From NCBI RefSeq assembly GCF_001949145.1, contig NW_019091488.1:191350-255349 (forward strand): 64,000 nucleotides of DNA, read 5' to 3'. Positions 13,801-25,518 of this stretch are shown here, in pieces. Each line of letters starts with the position of its first letter. Position 1 is the stretch's first letter. Source of the DNA: Acanthaster planci (lineage: Eukaryota; Echinodermata; Asteroidea; Valvatida; Acanthasteridae). Below the pieces are notes generated by a model. It made no database searches. It was not told where the DNA came from and saw only the letters and a program-made list of their open reading frames with translations. Both the position numbers and the translations under genes were made by a program.

Positions 13801-15999
13801 TCCGGTCACGTCAGCTGTTAATTGGTGGCGGGAGGCAAATTGGATTTGGCCTGATCTGCGATGGAGGGTTAGTCTGAGGCAGAGCGCAGGAGTCACGCAG
13901 CAAACCTCTCGCTGTTTAGTGACTGCATGCAGTGTTGACCGGTCGTGAGGCTCGGCTTATAACGCACACACGGGACGGCTCCGCTGTTGCTCTGTTTGCA
14001 CTGCCTTGAGTCATTCATTCTCATTATGGTTAAACAAGACCAGTAACGAGCGCACACTGGATTCGGTCAGAAGTTTCTTATGGGCTTACTCTTACTGCGT
14101 CTGCCTGAGGAAAGAACGTCAACAAGACTTAACGTCCAATGATGACATGGCTATTGACGAGGGCGATGGCTTCTCGGAATTGGTGGGGAGGCCTACCAGT
14201 ATTCGTAAGAAAGGAAAGTCTCGAAAATGCACGAGAGAAAGGCGGTGAAAGCGGGGCTCCATTTGTTTTACCCCATGGCCTTACAGGGCACTGGGATGGG
14301 CAATTCGACAAAGTTTGCGAAGTACACAGGCTTCCCATACCTGCGCAGTATGGTAACTCACTACCCTAACGCTGGCACATCCCTTGCGTAAGACATACTG
14401 TCTGGCGCAAAGACACTCACCTCGTACTAGTGCTCTACTGAACTCTATCCAATGAGGATTTAGGTTATTTTTCGAACCTCGAAGAAATCAGCCCACTCCA
14501 GCGCCCTCTATGGATGACGGGGGCGAGCGTGGAGGAACAGACAGGAAAATGGATTGGAAGTAATGTTCCGTTTCCAAATTACAGTATGGCTTGACCACTT
14601 TTATGTTCTCTGTCACTAAATGCTATTTCTCATCGGCGTAATCTCTCTCTCTAGTTGTGCGAGGTTACTCACTACAAACTTTTTTCTTCTCTACAGTACT
14701 CCGTCACTTCACCACGGAAAAAACTATGCCACAACCCCAAATAAATTTAAAAAAATAATAATAAATCACGTTAAGAAGATTTGACGGTAAAATGTCACAT
14801 ACATGTGGCTGTAAAGAAGGCCTACTCTTCAACAAGAGGAAGTTCTGGAAAGGTGAATTCAGATATATTTCACATTCCCTTGATGTCTTTTTGGTGGGGG
14901 GTTGGGTATCGTCCGTGCCGCATCACAACAATAATTGCAGGAAATGCCTCAGCCCCACCTGGTACACCCCCACTCATGCCTCGGGCATCGCTGCCTTGAC
15001 GGAGTCGTTTGCCTGTGTCATTCAGACTCGCGTAAATCTTCCCTCTCCCCCAGAAATAACACGCATGCATGGCAGGTAGGGTGAGCGTAAGCTGGGTCAT
15101 TTTTATTCTATTAGGGCCGTGTAACATGCACCTGCTGAGAAAAGGGATATCTTATCGACGACGAGAAAATTGAGCGGTACACGAGGCCGCTAATCAAATA
15201 AATGGTAACAATGACAGTCCTTTCCAATATGTGACCACATTTAGTCACGGTTAATCTGATTATGTTTAAACAATATGTTTTTTTTCTTCGCACAGTTGAA
15301 TGTCGTTTATTTCATGAGCAACAACTTGAGAACAAGATGCTCGTGGCTACCTAGAGGTATACCTGCAGAATCTTCAAATTTACTTTTTGAGTTGCGACAG
15401 CAGTGTGAGATTCTTCTTTGTACTTTATTAGCCTGTGAGTAGGCTTTTAACTATTCCAATGTTTTGCGAAATTTGTCAATTGAACGGGTCGGCAATCTCG
15501 TGGCAATAATATGATCCAAGTCATACCCAAAGACTGAAAAGACTAGTCGTCACTCGAGTCTTTGCCTCGTTCGAATTGACCACACACTGTAGCTGCGACT
15601 CAGCCCAGCTTGCGACCTTGATCTTGATGACTCGATTCGAGTCACAAATCTCAGTGACTCAGGCTGCAGACACCTTTTCCTGTTCCAATGGATCAAAATC
15701 ATTTTTGCAGCGACATGGTTCCCGGATCGAGCGGTCTTGTCAGATGGAGCGTCTCGTCGCGGCATTCGGAAACTGTGGGTTTCCTTTCGGATGAAACGGT
15801 GACTGATCGTTGATTGCAGAATCGATACAGAGGAGAGGGTCGATCTATTTGCGAACCGGCCTGCGGGATGGGGCGTCAAATTAGACAAATCGCTGGTCGT
15901 TCGATGGGGGGGGGAAGGAATCGATCGACGGAGACCACTGTGCGCCAGTACAGGCTTGTTTGGTCTGGCTGCGGGCTTGCCGTAACTTAACGGGGCTGC
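10895..15999. other. Gene-poor stretch, no supported gene
   Basis: A purine-rich tract (GAGAGA/GGGGAGG type) lies at 13720-13795. A CpG-richer patch at 13800-14370 contains TTATAA at 13957-13962. It could be a promoter, but the only ATG just downstream opens a six-codon frame and no exon could be built. The 152-codon frame at 11184-11642 has open frames opposite it and resembles nothing known. At 15545-15670 there is a run of decayed GACTC/GAGTC repeats. Confidence 0.4.
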
Positions 16000-16352
16000 A
16001 TGTGTTAAGCCTGGTTTCCATATCATCGTAACGAACGTCGAGAACGTCAAGACGCAGACAGTCGTGGAAGAAATGCTGCGTGACGTCATTCCACCAAAAA
16101 AATAAACAAAATGGCGTCCGAAACTGGGAGGAATTTCGCAGAAAATGATTTTCAGGTGGCAATATCGTCTCTTGAATCCAAATTAATACCCCACTTTGAT
16201 GTAATTTGTTTACGATCAGCTATTTTGTTGAATGTTTTTGAAAAAATGGACAAAATGAGTGATACTCAGCGAGAGGAACATTGCTGTACATTCGTCGTGT
16301 CAGCGTGCGTGTTTGTATAGGCTAACTCAGCGACTGGACGCAGACAGTCGGC
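16000..16352 (+). mobile_element. Possible decayed DNA-transposon end with short start-like frame
   Basis: A phrase at 16005-16035 (AGCCTGGTTTCCATAT then CGTAACGA) has a similar copy in the opposite orientation near 18938-18960 (CGTCGATATGGAAAGCAGGC). The 14-mer GACGCAGACAGTCG occurs at 16051-16064 and again at 16337-16350. Between them an open frame at 16111-16320 starts MASETGRNFAENDF and has 69 codons. I do not recognise the protein. Repeated ends around a short frame suggest the remains of a small DNA transposon. The class is not determined, and the frame could be fortuitous. Confidence 0.25.
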
Positions 16353-16389
16353 AAAATTGAACCGGGCTCAGCTTGCCGATCCGTCTGGG

Positions 16390-16826
16390 GTATGGAACGA
16401 CAAAGAGGCAAAAATTTGGAGGCAACGCATCGATCGTTCTTCTGTATCAATCGATCGTTCTTCTACATCGATCAATCGTTCCCAACATCGATCGATCGTT
16501 CCCCTACATCGATCGATCGATCTCTTTTGATCGATGAAGAAAGACCGATGAAGAAAGACCGATGAAGCTACATCGATGCCAACGTTAAGTAACCTCCTCC
16601 AGCACCAAATAACACGTGTTCCCTGTAACCATAGCCGACCAGCACACAAGGCCACCTGTGTTCAGTACCTGTAAGTCTGGTCCCAAGCCAATTGAGTTGT
16701 TAGATGGGTGTTTACATCTAGTTTCCTTGTCATGAAACCACTGAGGATATTTCTATTTTCCCCTGGATGGGATGCCAGTTCATTATGGGTCGCTCCCTAG
16801 CCACTGTGGGCAAATGTATCTACTCC
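16390..16826 (+). repeat. Left arm of a 440-bp inverted repeat pair
   Basis: This is the reverse complement, about 90 percent identical by eye, of 18378-18820. The outer end carries GTATGGAACG and a Leu/Gln-rich frame. The middle (16421-16530) is a degenerate array of ATCGATCGATCGTTC units, followed by three AAGACCGATGA units. The inner end contains TGGGATGCCAGTTCATTATG, which read in reverse resembles the 3' tails of L2-clade LINEs and their SINEs (from memory of such tails, not a search). Confidence 0.8.
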
Positions 16827-17379
16827 AGGTGGATACGAATTTTATTTTCCACACTGGTAACATCCTGGCGAAACCGGCTGAACCAGTGGAACTATTCTGT
16901 CATTCATCGGCCTACTTAACTAGCTATGCACTTCCATAACACTGATGAACACACAATGCCCGTCTGAATTTAAAATATCTTGATCTAATTTGTCAACCTG
17001 TTTCAATACGACCCTTCCTATTTTCATTCCTGATCCCCTGAGACCCCAAGCTAATACCGATGAGGTCAAAAATAACAAACAAAATAAGCATATTGTTACG
17101 CGTCAACAAAGAGAGCGTCTAATCTCGGCCGTCTCATCGATCTTAAAAGACTATCGCCCGGATGTTTAGAGAAAACAAAGGATTAATTCGTAGCATTTGG
17201 ACTACAACCGCTGATACCATCTCTGGACATCATCGTGTGACCGATGAGTGAGTAAGAAAGGATCGAAATGAACATCCAAAGAAACTTCAGAAGTCTTGTA
17301 ACCTGTTATTATTACAAATTAAAAAAAGAGAAAAACGTGAACGTTTCTTTGGTGCTCTGTAAGCATTAACTAAGATTAA

Positions 17380-17960
17380 GATGAACTTGCGCCAGATAAT
17401 GTCGATGAGGCCTATGAGAATTTCTCAAATTGTGTATGACAAAAATTTTCCACAGTGTGAGCACTGAAGTCATATTAATAAGTCAAAACCACCTTGGATA
17501 ACAGAAGGAATCTATAACTCAATCAGAGAAAACAATCTGCATGAAAATATCTTCAAAATCCTACAGTTCATGATAAATCTGCCACCATAAAGTTTAAAAA
17601 CAAATTAACATGTGTTATAAGAATGGCAAAGAAAATTACTTAGGTAAACAATGTAATAAAGAAAGACATAATGTTAAAGGTACATGCTCGGTAAAACGAA
17701 CGTTAAACAAAATCCGTCCTATCATACGTAAAATGATGCTGAAATTGATTTTTACATTGAAATTGCTAATGCTTTCAATGATTATTTCATTAACATTGGC
17801 AAGAAAATAGCAAGTGAACTTCCTCAGTCAAGAAGTTCATTTGAACACTTTCTTGATGAAAGATGTGCACATTCTTTATTTTTCGTTCCTGTTACCGAAG
17901 CAGATGTGGCACTTAGTATTTCCAAACCTACCTTTAATCATCCCAATCTGCTTCCATTCT
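17380..17960 (+). mobile_element. Decayed non-LTR retrotransposon (LINE) fragment, endonuclease-RT junction
   Basis: Short frames on the + strand give peptides typical of the segment just before the reverse-transcriptase core of jockey/CR1/L2-type LINEs. SKPPWITEGIYNSIRENN is encoded from 17483. IANAFNDYFINIGKKIASEL is encoded at about 17760-17820, and the same frame runs on through FEHFLDERCAHSLFF and VPVTEADVALSI to about 17960. The frame is broken by stops and frameshifts (for example after NLPP near 17579) and the catalytic RT motifs are absent, so it is a dead fragment. It lies between two inverted 440-bp arms, which suggests either nested insertion or an arm pair formed from oppositely oriented element tails. 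Confidence 0.7.
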
Positions 17961-18377
17961 TTCTTAATCTGGTCTCAACATCTTGCACATCTGTCTTTAA
18001 CTGTTGTCTATCCTGCCAGTGTATCAAGCTGTCTTGTCTCGTGTCTCCTGTCTTATGTTTCTTGTCCAGTCTGAACCATTGTTCGTGTAAATAGGGAAAG
18101 CCAAAAAGCATACGCTTCTCTTTTCCCTACATGTTGGTCAGAATTTAGACTATGTACAACAGTATTATCAAATTTAATACACCAGTTCCCATTATTTGTT
18201 TAATTTAAGAAATTTCACTATGCATGTATGATTTTGAGGTACTTGGGATTCCTAAAAAACTCTACAATTATAGTTTAATTTCCTTTGGCACTGAGCGTCA
18301 TGAGGGTTTGAGTAGCATTCTGACAGAATAGTTCCGCCGGAATGCTACTAGTGTGGAAAAGAAAATTCGAGTCATTA

Positions 18378-18820
18378 GGAGTAAGAATAGGTGCCCATAG
18401 TGGCTAGGGAGCGACCCATAATGAACTGGCATCCCACCCAGGGAAAAATAAAAATATTCCCAGTGGTTTCATGACAAGGAAACTAGAAATAAACACCCAT
18501 CTGACAACTCAATTGGCTCGGGACCAGACTTACAGGTACTGAACACGGGTGGCCTTGTGTGCTTGTGGCCATGGTTACAGGGAACACGTGTTATTTGGTG
18601 CTAGAAGAGGTTACGTAAAGTTGGCATCGATGTAGCTTCATCGGTCTTTCTTCATCGGTCTTTCTTCATCGCTCTTTTTTCATCGCTCTTTCCTCATCGA
18701 TCAAAAGAGATCGATTAATCGATGTAGGGAACGATCGATCGATGTAGGGGAACGATCGATCGGTGTTGAAGGACAATCGATGTGTTGCCTCCAAGTTTTT
18801 GCCTCTTTGGCGTTCCATAC
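18378..18820 (-). repeat. Right arm of the 440-bp inverted repeat pair
   Basis: Inverted partner of 16390-16826. It runs from GGAGTAAGAATAGGTGCCCA at the inner side to CGTTCCATAC at the outer side. It carries its own, slightly different number of CGATCGATCG units (18700-18782) and an extra TTCATCG(C/G)TCTTT unit. No obvious short target duplication was found just outside the two arms. Confidence 0.8.
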
Positions 18821-21800
18821 TGGAGCTGGTTTGCGTATGTTATGGTCTGGGTTATTGGCGACACTTCCGTTTGACATGTTCCCATATGTCTGCTTTGCAG
18901 TTTGCATCTTGATTGCGTTGCTGTCTGCGTTTCTTTTCGTCGATATGGAAAGCAGGCTTTACTCAAACAGCAGACACGAGCGCTTCTTTTGATGGTTTCT
19001 AAGGTTTTTGAAGGCGACTTATATATGTATGTCACAAACTAACAGAACATTAGCGCAATGTTTGCAGTATTGGATGGTATCATTTCTTGTTAAAGGTATT
19101 AAAGTTGTCCCTCAGCGTACATTGAAGACCTGAATAACATCACTTATTTTCGATTTTTTTTTTACATATCACAAAAAGGTGCACATGCGCCTTACTGATG
19201 AAACTTGACACTAATGTGTACGTAAACACTTTTATATATACGGAGCTGTTGTACGTACGCCAATAAGGCACCTTTCCGTAGGCGCGTCAACACTTGTGCT
19301 AAGCGTTGCGTTCGGCCCTCAATATCGCTCCCGGGGCGATTTTGACGGACGAACGCAACGCACACGTGTGTTACCGGTACCTTATTAAACGGAGTCGGTT
19401 TTTGTGTCCGTGAAAGTGAAAAGTATGAACACATCGTGTACGCAACGCACCCCGGAAAAAACGTACATATGGAAAGGCGCCTTCAGTCAGTTTACCTCTC
19501 GGGTATACACGACGCCATTCTTGTCGTATACCTACATCTTTTACTGCATAGAGTGAGTTCACGTTTCTTATATAGTGTGCATGCATGTCGTGTACACAGA
19601 ACATGATACATTTTTAAAATTTAAGATACTAACGACCGCGATAATGACATGCTGTGTGTATTGTCATGAACGCGGCAAAAATTGTTCGTCATGAGGTTGA
19701 CGAAATCAGTACGCAGCTTAAAAGGTATTCTGAGAAACGGGTTGTTTTCCCCATTACCTTCCAATTTATTATGTGTTTAAGACACAAAACTGGTCTCGGT
19801 AACATCTCTTTCGATGAAGTGTGCATCTCGCAAGAGATGCCTCAGTCTCGCCATTCGCGTCATTCTGTCTCTAGGAGTGCGACGAGAAAGGTTAGTCCAT
19901 GAGCTTGTCCTTCAGCGCACACACGACATCGTTATCTTTAATGTGACTTAGCTAGTGGTCGGGATATATATACCCTTCGCAAATGACATTCCAGAGACAT
20001 CGGTAATTCTCATCATCGGGCCCGGATCTCACAAGCCAGTTCACCACGGACCACCGCACGCCCAGTGCTCTCCTGGCGTGTTTTGTTAGCGGGACGAGTG
20101 GCCCCTTCCTCCTGGAGTGGGTCGGGATCAACGTTGATGGACTGCGGAAGCAATGTTTACAGTCAAACAGAGCGAGTCTTCGTCCCCGCTCGCCGCGTAA
20201 CCTCAAAGTGGCTGGTGGAGTGGGCCAGCGCGATTCCACCTGTCAGACGCTCATGAAATATGCACAGTGTGTACTCGTCCTACTCTGCAAAGTCACCGGC
20301 CTGCCTCGTCTCTGCCCGTCCCCCCTCCCCACTTCCATTCACAATGACAAGGTTGTTCTGTGCCGTTGTTTTTCTCAATTGGAAATCCGAAACTCTACGA
20401 ACCTACCACGCCGGGTTCCTGCATAAACTGGTCTCAAGAGTGCCTCATACATAAAGCCTGGATGGAAATATTCCTCAGATTGAGATAGTTCGTCTCCATC
20501 TTAAGTACATAGTCTGGACTTTTTCTCTCTGTATAGCTTCTATATTTGCCCAAATTTCCCAAGATAAGAGCGTCCACTAACCAATTTTTGTGGTTATTTG
20601 CATATGTTTAATTTGATTGGAAATGCCATCAGATATAAATGAATTCACTTTACATCTTTTATCATCTGAAATGAATAGTGAATGTTCATGTATTTACTTT
20701 TGTAAAAGACATATTATTCTTTGTGTCGTATTTAATAATAATGCTAATAGTTTTGCCATGTACATCTTCCCAGGCATTGAGAAAACTGTGCGGCACGTGT
20801 TTGGTTTATTTTGTCAATATATTTTTAAATTGTTCATTTTGTTAATATATTTACATTCTCGGTGCCAGTTGGTTAAGTGATCCTTCCAGCCTAAAACACG
20901 CCTCTATTTTGGTATGAACGTGCTTTATTTTCAAGTCTGCAACTACCTCTCTTACTTCCACATTTTGTAGCTTCGATAACGTTCAAAACAATACCGGCCC
21001 AACCTAGGCCCATGTAAACGTTGCTCTTTAGGCGTACTCTCGTGCAGCGAGCAGCCCTTATTCGTGTGATAAAGTGTCGTCGACGCGATTTCTACCTTGA
21101 CCAAACCATCCTATGAGGTATCCCTGGAATGGATCCCTCCCAAACAAATAAAATATTAGGTCACAGTCTGAGAAAGTCTTGAAATGTGCACTGCCTGTGC
21201 ACGGCGCTTATCATCTCACTGCCTTGAAATCAGACTCCAAATGATGACGTGTACAGCTTCATCCGCTTGATGTCTCCCCGACGTTGACAGTTAAGAACCC
21301 GAGACGCCTAGGACTGATTGAAATCGATTGGAGAGTAAACACTTCTTTTTCTCTTTTCTTTGCACGCTCTGGTACAACCGACCAAACCGTCCGCGTAATG
21401 AAAGGTGCCGTAAATTGGCCACGATGACGGGAACAGAATCCCCAACACTTCCGCACGCTTCCCGGCACAACAAGGTGCGTCGGTATTGATTCGGTAAGAA
21501 GTCTTGCAGTAACTTGTCAGTTCTGATAAGAAACAGGGTAAGGTTGGGCGCGCGGGTCTTTGACAAGCGGTGTCTGGAGTGGCGTTCCGTGAGCGCTAAT
21601 GGCAGTCTCTACGGCTATTCACTGGAGTCCCAGAAGAGGCTATGGAGACAGCGGGAGACAATATTCATGGAATTAATATCTTTGTATCAAGGCACCTTCT
21701 GCAACACAATTCCGTATTTTATAAAGTGTGATCGTTACCATGAGTCATGTTACATGCTTTGCCGCAAAAGCCATTACGAAGTTTTTGTGTGTGTTTTCCC

Positions 21801-24800
21801 CAGCCGAATATTTTCAGAAGGATGTCAAGACCAATCGACTGCCAGACAACCATTAATTACTATCCCAGCTTTTTGTCAACAGTAGTCAGTGGGGTTTGAT
21901 GGTTTCATTATTTGCGCAATGAAATATAACAACTATCTGAATGCAGACGACTGACTGGCCAGGCTTTCTGTGCTGTGAATCAACTCAACTGATGTTCTAC
22001 ATTGTTTTCAGGCCCAGCATTAATATAGCCGACCGCCCTCTGAAATATGTAAAAGAACTAGTCTGTAGGAAAAGCAGCCACAGGCATCTGTTGACCGGTT
22101 CAATATTGACTCTCGGCTTGCGAATCCAGCCACGTCACGCATGGCCTGCTCGCATGTCAAAACGGCAGATTTACAAAGCTGGAGCAGAGCGCTCCAGAGA
22201 CCTCATTGAGCACGAACCGAGCGAAGAACTTTCACGAACCTCACCCAACCTTGACCCGTTGCAAAAAGACGTGACGCTTGGGGCGCAGACTGCACAGCCT
22301 CGTTAAACTAGATGCGCGCACTATAGTGCGAGATTCACCACGGCGTTATCCTCCCTCCCCGACGCGACGGAGTGACACGACGGTCTTTCTTCCAAGGGTT
22401 GTGCAATTGGGTGGATTATCAAATGTAACGCCGAATCTGACTTCAATACTCCAGATTTAATACTTCACACTCTAAAAAGCGTGATCATTTAAGCAGGTTT
22501 CATCTTGGGTTTTCTCCACGAAACCTACCGATAGGCCCCCTATAATTCGTATGGAATGCTTGTACCAAACGTAACCCTCTCCAAAAACCTGTCTATTGTT
22601 GCTTCCCTTATTTTCTAAATTCAGTCACATTATCAAAGTCTGGAAACATTTCTCCTCAAGTCGACGGTATTTCCACGAGATGAAAAAAAAAACCAAAAAG
22701 ACATTCTGAGAAGAAATTTAATGCATTTGAAAATAATCCCTTTTCACACATTCTCCACTTGTTTGCTTTGGTGGGTTTTGGACATACTATGAAGTTAACA
22801 TGTGACATGTCCATACATTTTCAGGACCATTACAAGTGTTCTGTCAGTAGGTTTAATCGCCATAGAAAATGTGTACATCTGTGTACCAAATTAGAATGTT
22901 TTGACTCTCTGACAAAATGGTATTCATATGAATGGAGAATTAATGTGTGCTCTTGGTTCGAGCCATTATCAGCGTCCGTCCTGCTGATCCGGTCTTAAAC
23001 AAAAATGTAAGTTCTGCCAAGCACCTAGTTATTCCCTTCATAAAAGATGAGCCATATTCTTCCAGCGAAAGTTTACATTTTGAATGCACAAAAGGTAATG
23101 ATGAATCGGACCAGACACACAAAAACAGTGACAGGAAAGTTGTCGAAATCGTGTTGTGCAGAGGCTTAATACCCCGACTGGGAGATACGGCTGAAGTTAC
23201 ACCGCGAAAGTAACACAAAGCTGCCCTAGATATGATTGAAGACACCCAGCCGATGAAATTTCGTTATTTATACCCGATTGAAAGTACCGAAATTACAGGC
23301 GCTCCACTATCGATGTCGTGTAATAACGATTCCCGTGACACGCTTGGTCATGTCGTGGCACCAACCTTGATAATGGCAGCCTCGCCAGAGCTGATCTGGC
23401 TCTGACACCCGACCCTGGCCAAGTGGAACGGATATCTATTGAAAAGAATCTCCCCTTCGATGTAATCTTCGAGCGCGATTCCCGAAATGAGGATTGACAC
23501 TGGACGGCAGAATCGGAAGTATAGCTTTCCAATCCAGCAAGTCCTTTTTAGTGAGGGTGCTTTGGTCGGACCGAAATGACTGGGCCTTCGGTCGCGGGTA
23601 ATCTGGCCGCGACATAATACACGCCGTCATCGCTCATGTTACGGTCTCAACGAAGGACTAAGGTGTCAACCATGTCTGTTCTACCTTCAGGAAGGGCTGC
23701 AGGCCTGGAAACAAGGCCAGGAGAGTGCGCCCCTCTGTCCTCTATCATTTGTTAGTTGACATTTTAACGCAATATCAGTGACTTGCGAGGCGATACGTGG
23801 GGCGACATCAGGCTGATTACGTCTGGTAAGAAAACACATTGGCGTAAATTGGAGGTAGCTAGAGTCGTGGCTTCATGATTGCGCCACGTACGTAGTTCTT
23901 TGTCTAGGATTTCGAATGACTGTTACACTATAGCTTAGCCTACAAATGTTTTCAAAGTTGCTTAAGGAAACAATAGAAGCGATGGAAGTGATGCAACAGT
24001 ATGGTGAGAGAAACTTGTAAAGAACTCAAACTTTCGAGTTTGAGTTCAAGAAGTTCTAAGAGATTGCAAATCTTGCCACACCCTATTAGTCTTATACGCA
24101 ACAAAGTTGAGACGACACAAAGAGTGTATATTTGAAGTCTTAAATGGTAGTAGTGTTTTTGTTGACCCTGATTATTACCGCCACAAGACAGTGGGCAATC
24201 TACACACTCTATGGTTTTCAGTAGTCGAGATTTCCTGAAAGACAGAGTATTACTGCTTAGGGGGTGAGTTCTACCGCTCTAGTCAGTCACGCCGTTTTCC
24301 AGCATTTCCAATCGACCCAGCGGCAATTAATAAAGACTGTGCTCTGACGACAAGCGGCAAATGGGTAAACATAGTTCTTGTTTACATACCAACTTGCAAT
24401 TTTCAACATAATCATTTAGCTTCCGGGTATAAATGTTGAGGCACGCATCAGCAGCTGCATGCCCGTCACCTGCGCGCTGAGGCCCTGACGAAAAGCTACT
24501 TGCAGCTCGTTCAGCGCCGATCGGCGCGCTCCAACGCTGAGCGGACGAGTATCCGATGACTGATTCTCGAGATCCTCCATGGAGATGAGTTCGTCCGGCT
24601 GACAGTGGCAAGTGCATCGACCCTCGGCCTCTTGACAGTGTTGAGGGAGGGGGGGTCTCTGCGGGGCACTCATAGGCCCCCTCTGACACAGATCTCGGTA
24701 AGATCGAGAGGGATAACAGCCCGTTGATGCACCGAGATGCTCTCCGATAACTGTGTTACTAGGTTACTGCCATTTGTGGGGCTTGACGTGTAAAAGCGTC

Positions 24801-25246
24801 ATATTCGCCCCCTAAACAGCTGTACAGAAAGCTACATTTTGTCTGAAACCATGGAAGGCAAAACGTGATACTGAGCACACATATTGACAATGACCGGAAA
24901 CCTCATTGGAGCTGAGGGGAAGTGTGGAATTCTGTTTACCTCCCGCACTGACTGCATTATGTCTATACACATCATTGAGAAAAACATGATGTGAAAGTGC
25001 CTCTTTATAATACTCTCCAAAATATCTACACATTTTGCACCACCTAGTCGGAAATAATCTTTCGAGCTGAATGTTACCCATAATCCTGGGCACGTCTTGC
25101 CTTTCTAATTGTGACCATTTATAATTAAAGAAGTCATATTTCAAAGTTTAGAAGCATGCTGGTCTGGATCATCGTTTTAGAGAGTGGGACTGAAACTAAT
25201 ATGCAATATTTGTAAGGCTGTTATATATTTCCATGGTAAAAGAACA
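18821..25246. other. Gene-poor stretch with one strong hairpin
   Basis: No gene could be supported. A 12-bp perfect stem, GCGTTGCGTTCG at 19303-19314 and CGAACGCAACGC at 19350-19361, is extended outward by imperfect pairing (CACTTGTG / CACACGTGTG). A 95-codon minus-strand frame at 19952-20239 lies in locally GC-richer sequence, but no family or splice context was recognised. Confidence 0.4.
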
Positions 25247-25518
25247 AGGTTGATCAGCGGCGTATCCAGCTTTTTTTTGGGGGGGGTGTAATTCAAAAGT
25301 GAATGCGGCTTAAGTTTTATTTAACATTACGTTGAGGAAGAAAAATATAAAAAGCCTTCCTCAAGGTCCCGACATCCTTGGTTTTATTTTATGGGGTTGT
25401 TTTCCAATAAGGTCTTGATTCTAATATTTCATAAATAAACTTTTGTTATTAATGTACGTATTTGATAAAAATTACGACGGGGGCAGGCTCCCCCCCCCGA
25501 TACGCCACTGAGGTTGAT
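25247..25518. mobile_element. hAT-type MITE with 8-bp target-site duplication
   Basis: A 256-bp element occupies 25255-25510. Its left end reads CAGCGGCGTATCCAGC followed by a T-run and G-run. Its right end reads in reverse CAGTGGCGTATCGGGGGG. It is flanked by AGGTTGAT at 25247-25254 and the identical AGGTTGAT at 25511-25518. CAG-starting termini and an 8-bp duplication are the classic signature of hAT transposons. There is no coding capacity, so it is non-autonomous. The intact duplication and near-identical ends suggest fairly recent insertion. Confidence 0.85.

Noticed and set aside
13940-14060. TTATAA at 13957 in a CpG-richer patch, considered as a promoter
   Set aside because: The ATG downstream opens only six codons before a stop, and no exon or donor follows.
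15550-16089. 179-codon minus-strand frame, the longest single-exon frame apart from exon 1 of the CAP-CUB gene
   Set aside because: Composition is Ser/Arg-rich, it resembles no family I know, and part of it lies over the repeated AGCCTGGTTTCCATAT transposon-end phrase.
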